This document shows positions 11,255 through 23,139 of a DNA stretch of 64,000 nucleotides, one piece after another (position 1 is the first letter of the stretch; each line of letters starts with the position of its first letter). Below the pieces are notes generated by a model. That model was not told the DNA's origin. It saw only the letters and a program-made list of their open reading frames with translations, and did no database searches. The position numbers and the translations under genes are program-made. Origin of the DNA: Cheiracanthium punctorium (Eukaryota > Arthropoda > Arachnida > Araneae > Cheiracanthiidae); the NCBI GenBank assembly GCA_038373885.1, contig JAWZYV010006201.1, forward strand, positions 1,302,001 through 1,366,000. Direction: 5' to 3'.

Positions 11255-12924
11255 TATATAGCTCTTGCATAGATCGATTCAATAAATAAATGGAAGTATT
11301 CGGATTACAGCTGAATATTTTGTGGTGATCTTCGAAGGCGGGCTCATGATGCACTCAAGCATTTTTCAACAGTTTTTTTTTTCTTGTTTAGAGGTGGATG
11401 ATAAACGCCTTTACAGAAAATAAATTATAATCACTCTGAAGGCACCTTTGATTCTTGTAATCATGTATGTACGCATACATTCAATTTGAATTTTTTAGTA
11501 CATTTATTATAAATATATAAAAACCGTCTTAGCAAAAATAAATAATAATTAATTATAAAAATTACTTATTTATTTGTCTTTGACGATTAATTCTTTTTAA
11601 TTGATTCATTCGAATTAGACTATCTCAGTAAAAGCTTAATCATATGATACGAATTAATTTCTACATTTATTTGCCAGATTTTAAATACGCATAGTAATGC
11701 ATTATTTGATTTAATTTTTTTTTTCAATCAGACTTTCCTTACTTACAACGCCAAAACAAATGTTTTATAAGCGTAGAACGGCATCATTAAGATAAGGAAT
11801 GTCACCGAATGAATCTTAGCTTCTCGAATCTGGCAACCCTAAGCAAGCTCCCGATCTGACACGGAGATAAAAATTTAAACGACGGTTACCTGATTCGCCA
11901 TGCAGCCAGTGTTTTATTTTGCGACTTAATTTTTGTATTTTCATTGATTGTGATACGGACTCTGAGATCTCAGGCGCTGATAGCCACTCTGGACTCAGAT
12001 GAGGTGGTCCTTTTTTTTTTATTTATCAGTTGGACGAGGAAAATTGTATGCAGGTCGTGAAGTTAGTTGCGCTGTCTCCTGTGATATGCGGCGGTGAATT
12101 TAGGTTTCAGATAAAGAACCTCAGAGTGTTCTTTTTTTTTTCTATACTATGTCTATATAGAAGGGTTGAGTTGTTCAGGAAGTGGCAGAGATAAAAATGC
12201 TCATTTTAGAAATATATTAATTATGTTGATAAATTTCAAGGATATCTTTCCTGACCTGAGCTCTTATCTATAAGTTATTCAGTAGCTGGACATAATGTTC
12301 TTTTTTACTCTGCCGGCAAATGTTTTATAAAAGTTATCGGCAATAATGAGTGGATAGATTTAAATCGTAATGTTTATCAAAAGAGTTCGTTGAAACATAT
12401 ACAACTTGCTTATGCTTAGAAAGTATTCCCAGCAACCAGAAGATCAGTATTTGAAAATGAAAGCGTCTTGGATTAAAAAAAAAACTACTTAACTGAATTT
12501 TTGTATTAAAAGGGCATTTGGTATTTATATGTATAGTACGTGTAGGTGTACCTTTCATTTAAAATGTATTAAAGTGCATAGATATTGCATTATCCCTCAA
12601 CACTCTGCTCAGAAGTTATCACAACACTTACATTGCATAAAAAAGATTTTTCAAACTTAAATATAAAAACATTCGTTTATTTAAGATATATTTATGTATA
12701 AAAAAAATTGCAACTTAAAACTATCTCAAAAATTAAGGAAACACATAATTTTCCCAAAGAGCCTTTTTGTTACGTCATACGTGTGTATGCATTTCTTTTA
12801 TTTAATATATGTATTTGTGTGCATAAATTAAACTAACTTCCGATTTCATGGGAAGGTTTTTTATTTTAATCCTTAAACAATCCGATGTAAGATTGGGACT
12901 TACTTTAATTTTAAATTGCCAAGA

Positions 12925-12980
12925 AAAATTAGTGGTGAGGTGTCTTCCGGTAAAAGCAGAAGCGTTGGTAGCTATGAATG
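12925..12980. mobile_element. Half copy of the AGCTGCCAAC MITE family
   Basis: The text AGTGGTGAGGTGTCTTCCGG followed by GCGTTGGTAGCTATG matches the right arm of the MITEs at 13900, 28703, 40710 and 45620. No matching left arm was found next to it, so it is a truncated or solo end. Confidence 0.5.
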
Positions 12981-13664
12981 ATTTTAAGGTCTAATACAAA
13001 TTTTTATAGAATTATTCTTAGTCGTTGATGTAAAGGAACGTGTAAAAAAAAAAGAAAGAAAAGAAAAGAAAAATAATTACTATTTCATATACAGGTTTGT
13101 TATAATTAAACTTCTCCTGTAAACAGGTTTCTACAGTTAAAACAGATGAATAGAGTGTAACCAAATTTGGTACATAGACTACGTGTGAGAAACGCTAAAG
13201 GAATTTCGAAAAAAAAATTAATAAAAAAATCTCTACTAGGTGGCGTTTTACATAGGAAAAAAAATTACAAATTTAACAATTGTAAAGGTAATGAACAAAC
13301 AATTCCAGCATTATTCATTAGTTTTTGATTAACTAATTCAACTAGTGTAGGCCATATTTTAACTGCTTTCACCATGACCGAAAGCCACCAAGTGAACATT
13401 TTTTGCACTAAATTTTTCAGAAAAAATCCTTTGAGCGACTCCTTCGGCGTCATCTGGTGTGCGCATCTATACGCCAAGATTGGTGCCTATTTACTCCCCC
13501 GTTTCAGCTGTACAAATGTTGCTTATAGGGGAAGTTTCTTTATAACAACCCTGTATAAGAGAGACCACAGAAAACATTTTAGTCGGTAGGCGGGGCTGCG
13601 TCAAAGTATTTATTTATCCATAATGCATAAAAACAAAACGTTATTTTTCTGTTTTTCTCCACAG

Positions 13665-13849
13665 GAGATCCTTCTGAACAACCTCCCTCGTTAGCGGCCT
13701 ATCCCGAGCTCCCGGTGTACTTGAAAAAGTTTGGAACGGAATCTCTGATTCTAGCGAAAGAAGTGCTCAAAGCCGGTACAGTACTGGGTACGTACAAAGG
13801 CACGACGGTACAAGACGGTGAAACGGAAGGCGGAGATACCTTGATCAAG
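13665..13849 (+). CDS. ush: Friend-of-GATA (U-shaped/ZFPM) gene, PR-like domain exon 1 (internal exon)
   Basis: This exon follows a good acceptor (tttctccacag, ending 13664) and ends in AAG at 13849 before the donor GTGAGAGC. Its first two bases complete a codon from an upstream exon outside the window, and it ends at a codon boundary. The translation starts DPSEQPPSLAAYPELPVYLK and continues through AKEVLKAGTVLGTYKGT, which resembles the first half of PR(SET)-like domains ('..aGt.fG.y.G'). FOG proteins are transcriptional cofactors that bind the N-terminal zinc finger of GATA factors; the PR-like domain precedes the fingers. The next exon in phase is at 36973. Identification rests on linkage to the finger exon at 50946-53476. 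Confidence 0.8.
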
Positions 13850-13899
13850 GTGAGAGCTTCTCAACAATTGTTTTGTAGCGTTTGTAATGTGGCATGCAA

Positions 13900-14056
13900 A
13901 GCTGCGAACTCTCCTGATTTTTACGGGAGATTTCTCACCACTAATTTCTAATCAGCAGCTTATACTTAAAAAAGATCTAAAACATTATCTAAAATAAAAC
14001 TGTTAAAAAATTGTGGTAAAAAATCTCCCGTAAATAAAACGGGAGAGTTGGCAGCT
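13900..14056. mobile_element. AGCTGCCAAC MITE family, copy next to an exon
   Basis: The left arm GCTGCGAACTCTCC...ACGGGAGATTTCTCACCAC is mirrored by the right arm GTGGTAAAAAATCTCCCGT...GGGAGAGTTGGCAGC. Flanks TGGCATGC and CGGCATGT are similar, fitting a decayed 8-bp duplication. The element begins only about 50 bp downstream of the exon's splice donor. No coding content. Confidence 0.75.
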
Positions 14057-14713
14057 CTCGGCATGTCTTCAGAACAGCAAATGTTTGCGGGCTACCCACA
14101 TACCTGGCGATGATATACAGGCAACAGCGCTGACATTTTGGTGACATCCCTTTTGCACTCGAAGGGTCATATATCCTAGGGATGTTCGGTGTGACCATAT
14201 TAGTATGTCTATCTCGGACTAAGATGGTCATACATCCTCAGCCACATGACTTTTCGGGTGCACAGTGATGCAACTAAAATGTCAGCACCGTGGCCTGTAT
14301 ATTTCGTCAACCTTGACAATCCATAAATAACATCACATTTTATCCAGTATGTTTGACCCCCCCCCTCACATGTCTCCTTATCAAGGTCGGATTAAAGGGG
14401 CGGCGGAGGGGGTGATCGCCCCCCACGAGACAAAAGAAATTAATGTAAAAGATCCTATTTTACTTCCTACGTATATGTCAATCTTCTAACTAACCGCATG
14501 AGAAACTTGCATTAACCCGCCACTGCTTTTTATGGTATATAAAGATATACTTGCAGTTCTGACTCAAAGTCCTACTTATAGAAAATATTTGCAATTTTAT
14601 TTTTAAATTTTAAATATGTGTTTTAAGTGACGCCCGTGTGTAACAGTAGTAATTATTCGTGCACTTGTTTCGTATGATATAAGTACACGAATATTATTAT
14701 TAATATACATATG

Positions 14714-14877
14714 CAAGGGACGTAGCCCTCATTGGGAGGGGGTCACAACCCCCCCCATGAGGATTTTTTTGCCATACAATATGTATATTCTTCACTCCCT
14801 TATCACACACACGCATACATGTATGTAAGTTGCAGTAGTCGTAAAACCCCCATGAAAAATTTCTGGCTACGCTACTG
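14714..14877. mobile_element. GCGTAGCC hAT-type MITE, copy 1
   Basis: Ends CAAGGGACGTAGCC and, inverted, CAGTAGCGTAGCC, with the family's interior: a G-rich then C-rich run, CCATGAGGATTTTTTTGCCA, and GCAGTAGTCGTAA near the right arm. Flanks (ATATACAT-atg and ATATACAA) suggest a blurred target duplication. The better copy at 18513-18679 supports hAT affiliation. Confidence 0.75.
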
Positions 14878-15138
14878 ATATACAATAAAAAGGGTTTTTC
14901 TCCTAAATGAAGGATTTCTGATGCTACCATATTCTGGAAATAGTACCTTTTACCCAGAATGCCTTTTTGGAAAAGAAAGGAATGTAAGTGAAAAAAATAA
15001 AATTTAAAAAAATCTGGCAAGTTATTTTAGCCCCGATTTTAAAAAGTACTATGAAATTTTGGTCATTTCAGAAAAACTTCAAAATTTGATTTGCGGATTT
15101 TGAATGTTTTTATTTTAACTAAAATGTGTACGTGAGGT

Positions 15139-15430
15139 TCCTCCATCATGGCTGAGTGGATAAGTCGCTCAAAATGGTAAACGGCTGACGTATGAAAGTC
15201 CCGGGTTCGGGCCCCATCGCGCGGCTGTGGATCTAACGGTCTGGAATTTTGGCCGTTTTCTCCAGATGTAACCTGAATACGCGTTAGAACCCCTTAGAAA
15301 GTCCTACGACCAAGGCACCCACCATCCTAGGAAGATCTCCCAAGCGTAGCGTTGCCATAACTACACAAACTTTTTTGTTACAATCTCTTTTCCCTTGTCA
15401 CTAGCAGTCACAATCGAATCTTCACTCTTC
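15139..15430 (+). repeat. tRNA-derived SINE, complete head and core
   Basis: An A box TGGCTGAGTGGATAAG at 15149-15164 and a B box GGTTCGGGCCC at 15204-15214 form a tRNA-like head that recalls tRNA-Ser in its spacing. The core that follows has GGCCGTTTTCTCCAGATGTA and TACGCGTTAGAACCCCTTAG. That core is shared with the fragment at 20880-21015 and, more weakly, with the minus-strand SINE at 965-1202. It ends near 15430 in AT-rich sequence with TATAAATAAATGTATAA. Confidence 0.75.
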
Positions 15431-15580
15431 AAGGTTGACCCCTGAATGTGATTATAAATAAATGTATAATTATTAATATAAAGTGTATGTATATAAATTC
15501 TAATTGATTAGTTAGCGCCATGATTACATTTATAAGATTGTTGCAAATGCAATGGTAAAATAGGCGGTGTAGTAGCGTAT

Positions 15581-15606
15581 TGTAGGCGGAGTTAACTCCG
15601 CCTACA
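15581..15606. repeat. Perfect 26-bp palindrome
   Basis: TGTAGGCGGAGTT followed directly by its exact reverse complement AACTCCGCCTACA, with no loop. It is preceded by AAATAGGCGGTGTAGTAGCG, which repeats part of the motif. It is GC-rich in an AT-rich neighbourhood. It could be the core of a small palindromic element or a dyad protein-binding site. Confidence 0.8.
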
Positions 15607-15789
15607 GTGCACTTTTTAAAATCTTGTATATCCCAATATTTTACAATTTCCTGAATAATTTTCTTATTAACACAATCAGTGAACTAAATACATCGGTAAC
15701 AGTTAGCATTATTGCACTTTATATTCCTTTCATGTAACCAATAGCACATAAAAAACTTTTGTTAAAAATTCAATATTTATCGCCACATC

Positions 15790-15795
<6 letters not shown>

Positions 15796-15838
<43 letters not shown>
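15796..15838 (+). repeat. Homopolymer run of 43 A
   Basis: Uninterrupted A from 15796 to 15838. It may be the tail of a retroposed sequence whose body (about 15610-15795) I do not recognise, or a simple slippage tract. Assembly accuracy in this run is uncertain. Confidence 0.8.
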
Positions 15839-15839
<1 letters not shown>

Positions 15840-15923
15840 ACGTTTCTTAGAGGTTAAAATGGCATTTGCGGTCATGGGCTCCTATGCAATTCTGAATCCT
15901 TACGATACGATGTGCCCTATTTC

Positions 15924-16740
15924 TAACGTGACCATTTATTTTTTCCTTCAAAACGGGACATCTACTACTTTTTTGGCAATAGTGTGTTTATTTTCTTCCT
16001 CAAAACGGGACATCTACTGTTTTTAAGGTAATGGTGTAGGGAGACTGAATTTCAGGTCTGGGTATCTTTTAGTTGTTAAGAAAACGCGCAAGAAAGCTTA
16101 TGTTAATGTTAAATTCAAAATAAAATATTAAAAAAACCTTTGCTAAAACACGCATATACTATAAAAAATAGTGCAAGACGTACGTTTCGGGTGGTACAAG
16201 GGGTAGGCCCTTCTTCGACTTCAAAAAAACCATCCGACCCAAGGCAGGAAGGTAGGAAAGTGAGAAATGTAAACAAAAGTACATACAGAAAAAAAGGAAA
16301 TAGTCATTCGGAAGGAAAAATATTCTTAGGAAACATGAGTGAAAAGGGAAAATAAACTGGAGATCGGGAGGGGGGTGTGTGAAAAAGCAAAAGAGGAACA
16401 TGACTTTAAAAACAGAAATAAATTGAAATAGTTGACAAGAAAAGAACAAAAGAACATTAAAATTACATACACAAAAAAATTATATAACCCCCCTTCGTTT
16501 TCTTTGCGTCTACAGAGGGGAGGGTGGAGGTTAGGTTTTTTTTTGTTTTTACAGACACTGCCGTTGGATGATTTTAGATTTTTAGCGGCCTTTATTGAAA
16601 TCGTTACGGAGGATTGCTCTCTTTCTAAAAACGGGACATTGCAGGGGACATTTGCTGAAAACGGGACATTACGGTGTCCTGAAGCTGTGCTTGGGGACAA
16701 CGGGACAAGCCACCAAAAAACGGGACGTATGGTCACCTTA
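15924..16740. mobile_element. Non-autonomous hAT element (TAAGGTGACCAT ends, ACGGGACA motifs)
   Basis: Ends TAACGTGACCAT and, inverted, TAAGGTGACCAT, with the exact 8-bp duplication CCTATTTC at 15916-15923 and 16741-16748. The motif AAAACGGGACA is repeated near both ends (about 15952-16010 and 16627-16727). Open frames inside (for example across 16326-16736 on either strand) resemble no protein and look fortuitous. No transposase visible. Confidence 0.9.
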
Positions 16741-18139
16741 CCTATTTCCCCTTAAAGTTTGTAATGCTAATTTTGTACACCCTGTATATGGAAAAGCCGT
16801 TGTATTTAACTACACACATCTCTTTAACATTTTTTAATTTAATACATGTCGTTGATTAACTGCTGATTCTTCTTTCAAATTTGCAAATGGATATTTTCAA
16901 TTTTGTGAAAAAGCTTACTTATTTTGAAAGTATATGAATGTATGTATCTGTGAATGTTTCGAAAATTCATAATCCAATGAAACTTTCTGGAAAGAAAACG
17001 TGAAGTGCTGCCATCTATACGAGCTAATTAGAACTAATTTTATTGTTCACGATGATTGAAAGTATGTATTTGCTTTTCGTTTCTTATTGAAATATTTTTG
17101 AGGTTTTATCTGTTCTATTCTTCAACATAAGGACTAGACACAACATTATATAAAATTAAAACAAATTGAAATAAAAATAAAATCTTAGAAAATGTTCCTT
17201 ATCTTAATAAATATAAATCATCAAGAGTTCCAGGCTCCAATATAGCCTAATCACACAATATTATCAAATCCACGGACATTTTTTTAAAATTTTGATTACT
17301 TCTCCTAATTTTTTTGTTAAAATTCATAAAAAGTTCGTAACTTATATTAGCTTTTTCTTCAATGGCGGTATAAAAAGTTCTGGTAATTTGCGGTGCCTGA
17401 GCCTCTCCCCCTCAACTACACAGGGCGAACAAAATACACCTTGTGTAACAGGAATAAGACAGACAAGTTGCTTATGGGCATGTTTAAAATTTCCAATAGC
17501 GGAAAAACGCGTGGTGTTTAAAAATTAAAAGATAACTTAGAACTAATAAATATTTCCCTTCAATGCTAATTAAGGTTTCGTAAATAAGTGTAAATTAAGT
17601 ATAATAATATTGATGATTCGCGAGGGTAATTATTTCGTCAATAATGACAAAGACATACACTAAATTAAAATTTTCCTTTAGTGCGACTTAAATCGATACT
17701 TTATTTTTAAAAAATTAAAAGTCCCTGAGCATGTTCTTTAATTCAAAATACTACATTTATTCTACTGCTTTAAAGATAAATGTTTCGATTCCATTTAATT
17801 TACTCTTCGGGTAATTAAAAAAAGTTCACAAGTCTCTGTAAAATATAAAATTTTAAAAAAAGCATATTTCACAATAGATATCGAAAAATTTAGTTTATTT
17901 TTTCATAAATTACGGTTTGCACTCCTACAAACTATAAGCATGTAAGAACACTTCCTTTAGAACAGAATCGTAATCCAAAATTAGTAGTAGTCAACATACT
18001 GGATAGAATAAAATGTGTGTAGGATTTTTTTTTTTTTTTTTTGTAAATGTTTCATTTTTTCCATAGATTTACTTTTAGTAACTGTGCATTTACAGATTGT
18101 GTAAAGACATTCCGATTCTGAGAAAACCCCATGATTAGT

Positions 18140-18711
18140 CAACACCTCCAGAACATAGAAAGCCTGAGAACAGAAGCTTTTACGTCATCAGTAGGTCTAA
18201 GATGACGTCATTACAGTTTTCGTTTCTCAAAGTAAAACTATTTAAAATTTCTGGTGAATAATACAAGTTTTAGCAAATATCTTAAGTTAAAGATAAAAAT
18301 TAAAAACTTTTCTGATAAAAAGTAATTTATTATGATCTATTTCTATATCATATTATACAATTAGATATAGTTAAAACTTCTTTTTCAAAATTAAATTTTC
18401 TATCTTAAATCATTAAATGTTTTATTCGGCAGTGAGTTCACCACAAACTTTGAATAGTTTTATTTTGTGAAAATGTGTGGTGTCCTGATGACGTTAAGGT
18501 TTCTGTTCTCAGCAGAAGCGTAGCCAAGGGTGGGGGTCACGGGGGTCATAACCCCCCCCATGAGGAATTTTTTGCCATACAAATCGTATATTCTTCACTC
18601 CCTAATCACACACATATATGCATATATGTGAGTTTCAGTAGTCGTAACCCCCCCTGAAAAATTTCTGGCTACGCCGCTGGTTCTCAGGCATTGTATATCT
18701 AGGAGGTGATG
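18140..18711. mobile_element. Rep-A inverted-repeat element, copy 3, with a hAT MITE inside
   Basis: Left arm CAACACCTCCAGAACATAGA... and right arm ...TATATCTAGGAGGTGATG. Flanks GATTAGT (18133-18139) and AATTAGT (18712-18718) fit a 7-bp target duplication with one change. The hAT MITE at 18513-18679 sits inside the right arm, so Rep-A was here first. Confidence 0.8.
18513..18679. mobile_element. GCGTAGCC hAT-type MITE, copy 2 (exact 8-bp duplication)
   Basis: Ends CAGAAGCGTAGCC and, inverted, CAGCGGCGTAGCC. An exact duplication GTTCTCAG flanks it (18505-18512 and 18680-18687). Interior as in the copies at 14714, 27682 and 33906: GGGGGTCATAACCCCCCCC, then GAGGAATTTTTTGCCATAC. 167 bp, non-coding. 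C/T-A-R-N-G ends with 8-bp duplications indicate hAT. Confidence 0.9.
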
Positions 18712-18934
18712 AATTAGTATAATTTTATTTTCTTTGAATTTCTTCAGAGTTCACGTTATTTCTCAACCTTACAGTGTACAAATATTTCCTCATGTGGCAC
18801 TTCAATTTAATTTGTTAATTTATTAGAGTATGGTGCAATAAGGATTATAACTTGATTCCAACTACGAATACATTTATTGCTTTTATATAATTCTTATCTT
18901 ATTGTTATGTTATAAAGCAGCACAAATTTGAGCC

Positions 18935-18995
18935 TGCATAATTGTAAGATTTTCCCGATAGATTACTCACCACTATTTTCTAAATGTCTTTTATA
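18935..18995. mobile_element. Left-half copy of the AGCTGCCAAC MITE family
   Basis: ATTTTCCCGATAGATTACTC followed by ACCACTATTTTCTAAAT matches the left arm of the MITE copies at 13900 and 40710. A matching right arm was not seen nearby. Confidence 0.45.
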
Positions 18996-19199
18996 AATTA
19001 AAGTTTAAATTAATCAAACCGTTATGTGAAAAGCAAAGATGATAAGCTAATCTCCAGAAGAACTATACGCATCGACAGTTTGATGTTCTGCAGAAGAGTG
19101 ATGCACGTACCGATTACCCTGTTATCCCGAATGTAACGCGACCCCGAAAATTTTCATAAAGATAATTAGAAAATCCTATATTTAGGCCTCGAATTTAGC

Positions 19200-19641
19200 C
19201 ACTGCCTCCTAGATACAGAAAGCCTGAGCGCTGAAGCTTTGACTCCATCATTAGGCCTTCAAGTAATGATGTCACCACACATTCATTCTTATAAAGTAAA
19301 ACTATTTGAGATTTCTGGTGGATGCTACAAATATTAAAAAGTATCTTAAGTGAAAGATAAAAATTAAAATACGTTCGTGACACAAAACAATTCATTGAAA
19401 TTTACTCCCTTATTACATTATATAATTAGTTACAGTTAAAAACTGCCCTTTTTTGTAAAATTAAATTTTCTATCTCAATTCATTAAAATGTTGTTATGAG
19501 AGAGTAAATTCACCAGAAATTTCGAATAAATTTACTTTATGAAAGTTAATCTGTGATGATGTTACCTTTAGAAGGCCAACTGATAACGCAAAGGCTTGGT
19601 AACGTAGCAGTGGTTAGGCTTTCTATATCAAGGGGGCAGTG
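19200..19641. mobile_element. Rep-A inverted-repeat element, copy 4 (exact 7-bp duplication)
   Basis: Ends CACTGCCTCCTAGATACAG and, inverted, CACTGCCCCCTTGATATAG. Exact flanking duplication ATTTAGC at 19193-19199 and 19642-19648. This is the copy with the clearest borders and the main basis for proposing a 7-bp duplication for the family. Non-coding; an open frame on the minus strand at 19195-19395 lies inside the repeat. Confidence 0.85.
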
Positions 19642-20879
19642 ATTTAGCGCGAGATACGGTAGTGATTAAACCCACTATTGAACCTGTGTTCAAGCTTTTG
19701 GTTCTCTTTATTGAAAAGATTTAGTGAAGACTATGCTCAACACTCCCCTTCTTTGTACAGCATTTCTTCGTAAAATGGGTTTCTGAATGTTTTGTTGGCA
19801 CCCAGGAATTAATCAAAAAATGGAAAGAAAATAATAATGACCCATCTCTGTTAAAACGCTTCGTCATAACTATCACCTCTTCCTTGAAACTTTCTTGAAA
19901 GTTCTTTCTGCTGTGGCAACTGCGGTTTTCGACATCGAACACGTTCTTAGCGTAACATAATCAAAATCCTATATATATATATATGTATGTATGTATGTGT
20001 GAGTGTGTGTGTAAAGAATAAAAGAAAAAACTAGAACCGCAAACTGCTAGTTGAGGTTTTCGATAGAGCATTTCGACAAGCCTAGCTTCTTTGTGTGACA
20101 ACTTTGGGTTCTTGTAATTTATTTAAAAAAAAAAAAAAAAATAAATAAAAAAACCTGCTTACACCCTGAATTAACCCATAAGTGCTATTTATCCCAGAAT
20201 AAAGAAACCCTACCGTTTCCGTGATTTTCTTGCAGGTGTCAATAGATGGCGCTGATTTACCATACGATAGTGATAGCATCACAGTAATAATGCAAATGCT
20301 GCCACAAAGGATGGATTTTAGACATTTTAGGGCTGGAACATTTATTTTAATTTTAAAAAGTAAATTATGATTGGGGTGCTTTCTTCAGCTCGCTCTCATC
20401 TTATTTCTAATAAAATAAAATATTAAAAAAATTGCATGAAAAAAAAATACATATATAATTTGCACACACACAGTATTAATTTTTAGGGATCGACCGATAC
20501 CACATTTTCGCCGATGACCGATACCGATACTTTACCTATAAATTCATTTTCAGAAATAGCCGATACCCATACTTTTAAGTTATGGTATCGGCCGATACCG
20601 ATACTTAACCGATACCGATACTTTACATAATTTAATGTCATTTAAACCTACATCTGTTGGGCAGTTTTTGTACGAGAGTGTAGTTCTCGTTAAAATGAAT
20701 AACAGGATGATGAAATTTGATCCCAGTAGAAAGCATTAATAAAAAAGCAGTGGATACATTGAAATGTGAATTTATAGTAGTTCTAGTCTTTCTTTTCTAT
20801 TCAATCATGCCGACGAATGGGCGAATTTATAAAAAGTTGAGCTCTGGGAAGCGTCTTAGTGTGCAGATTCGGAATTCTT

Positions 20880-21015
20880 TCTCATCGCGTGTCTGTCGAT
20901 GTAGTGGTCTAGAGTTTTGGGCGATTTTCTCCAGATGTTACGTGAATATGCGTTAGAGTCCCTTAAAAAGTCCTCCGCCCAAGCCCCCCCCTTATAGGTA
21001 GATGCCCCTCATTTA
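20880..21015 (+). repeat. SINE core fragment
   Basis: Matches the core of the SINE at 15139-15430: CATCGCGTGTCTGTCGAT, GATTTTCTCCAGATGTTACG, TATGCGTTAGAGTCCCTTA and AAAGTCCTCCGCCCAAG. The tRNA-like head is missing or unrecognisable. Confidence 0.7.
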
Positions 21016-22641
21016 GGCTTGACAGAACACAAACACGGGGGGGGGGGGTTAAAGGGTATATTAATAAGATAATCCATTTCCTTTCCAGTGCCGACTGGTG
21101 CAAATATTTAAATCAGTTTTTCTCAGCCTCTATTTTGTCGCCTAATTGTTGCCATAAGCCAGATAAAAGATTTCCATATTAGGCCCAAAACAGCTTCATG
21201 CTTGCTCTTGCTATATGTGTCTTTGTTTATGGTTCGGCTCATGCCTCGATTTTGTGCTTACAAAATTAAACACATGAAATTTATTCAACTTCAAAGCTTG
21301 CAATTTTTATTTAGATTTTTAGCACTTGAGATTTCTTTCAATCACTGGTTTTTTGTCTACGCGAGCGCGTCGAGTCACTTTTTTAGCACTTGAGAGTGCT
21401 ATTTCTTTCAATCACGGGTTTTTTGTCTTTAATTATAATTCTTTCACAAATGAAAATATTTTTTAGATTACTTAAACTGCATTAAATTGTGATAATGTAT
21501 AAACTGTACAGTATTATGTAAGTACATATGTATTTAGATATTGTTCATTAAATACGTATGTAAATTCTTCCCTTAAAATGCATAATAAGTTCACATTAAT
21601 TGTTGGTTTTATTTATCTGCTCCAATTATTTAACAACTAAGTGAATTATTAAATGTTTTAGAAAGATTTCTGTTTAATATGAACTCATATGATAATTTTT
21701 AAGTTCTTTTTGAAACTCCGAATCTTTTGATTCTCCGGACAGGGTTAAGTCATATTTAATCCGGATGATCCATGTATTTGATCTTTTCCGTACGAAGAAC
21801 AGGTACACACCGATTATTCCTGTGTTTTCCTTACATATAAACTAAATACTATTCACAAGAAATATGTTTTTTACCCCAAAATTTGAAATAAACTAAATAA
21901 TAATTAGTATTACTTATTATACTAATATAGCTTTAACTTTTTAAATTAACAATACAAATAATTATTAGATGATATTGATAATTATTACACTTCTCAAAAC
22001 AGAATGATACACAAATCCTGCGCTCTCTCATTAATCTGATAGATAATAAAATCATTAAATGTTTGATAATTCGTACTTTTGATATTTTGTAATGTTTAAA
22101 AAATGAATCATTTAACTTCTGGACCAACATAATTAATGTTCACGTGTGTCGCCAGTTTTCAAGTCACTGCCAAAAAGTTAACTTCTTTGCGACACAAAAA
22201 AGGAATAAATTGTTTTTACATATAGGTTTCGTTTATAATTTTAGTATCATTAATTTTGTCATTGAAACAGCTACAATATGAAGAAAAATATTTTTGCTCG
22301 TTTTCAAGCTACGCCTTGGAGGGTCTAAATAAAAGATGCTTAAAAATGACGAGATTAAATGAAGGTTGAAGAAAAATCCAAAAATAATAAACTAAATTCA
22401 ATTTTCAAGTCTTAAAAAAAAATTGCTACTTAAAGTATCCATATTTAATGAAATTGATCTTCAGTGTTTTTGTTTTTATGATCATTGTTAACATGTTTTG
22501 CTGTGATTGATATGAACAAATTTTATCTGTTTTAATTCTAAGCTCTGAGCAGGGGCGGCGTGGCACGGTAAGCAAGGTCTGGGTGCCATCGTCGAAAGGG
22601 GGGCCATTTCGAACTAAAACTGAGAAAATATTGATCTAGAA

Positions 22642-22689
22642 CACTGGTTCCCAAACTTTTTTGTCCTTCTCTTCAAAAATCCTTCAACT

Positions 22690-22722
<33 letters not shown>

Positions 22723-22885
22723 GACCCACTACTACATAACGATAACCAATATAGGCTATATAAAATAGTTAGTTTACTATATATATATAAAATACTAAAA
22801 TTTAATTTTTCCCACCCTTTTCGATCCACCGAAATTGATCCCGTGACCCAACAATGAGTCGCGGCCCATAGTTTGGGAACCACTG
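22642..22885. mobile_element. hAT MITE (CACTGGTTCCCAAACTTTT ends)
   Basis: Ends CACTGGTTCCCAAACTTTT and, inverted, CAGTGGTTCCCAAACTA. Flanks ATCTAGAA (22634-22641) and ATCTAGAG (22886-22893) are an 8-bp duplication with one change. The element contains a 29-nt T run (22692-22720). TIRs of the form CAGNGGTTCCCAAACTTT are a widespread hAT signature. It is related to the element at 56643-57104. Confidence 0.85.
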
Positions 22886-23139
22886 ATCTAGAGCCTTTTT
22901 TTTACGTTTGCAGAGGGGCACCATGGGGGGGGGGTATGTCCGACAAACGTCATTCGGTTCAAACCCTATCCCCGTTTGCATGCGCAGAAATACGATTCAC
23001 TTCGGATAGCAGAATGCTACTTTCGGTTTCAAATATTTTCGGCTGACTAATATTAAAATGCCTGTATCTGAAGTTCTATAAGCTAAATAGAAAAAAATCC
23101 TCAAACGTATTTCGAAGGCTGAAATATTACACTTTAACA

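Larger units (their letters stand above)
1..13664. other. Probable 5' intron of the FOG gene, repeat-rich
   Basis: The first visible FOG exon starts at 13665 with an intron acceptor and needs one base from an upstream exon, so this stretch is probably intronic. No exon coding a FOG-like N-terminus was found by eye. It contains a SINE, two Rep-A copies, a nested DNA-transposon block, a jockey-like relic and a mariner-like deletion derivative, listed separately. The remaining parts (about 250-950, 1210-2400, 4180-5640, 7270-8260, 8950-10660, 11260-13660) are AT-rich with homopolymer and microsatellite runs, and I see no supported gene in them. Confidence 0.6.

Noticed and set aside
14340..14420. 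Complete hAT element
   Set aside because: Only a C-rich/G-rich zone resembling the middle or one end of such elements is seen; no second end or target duplication was found.
15149..15220. Functional tRNA gene
   Set aside because: A and B boxes are present, but it is followed by a SINE core shared with other copies and the cloverleaf is incomplete.
16326..16736. 136-codon minus frame and 107-codon plus frame over the same DNA
   Set aside because: Both are within the hAT at 15924-16740 and mirror its GGGACA motif; neither resembles a transposase.
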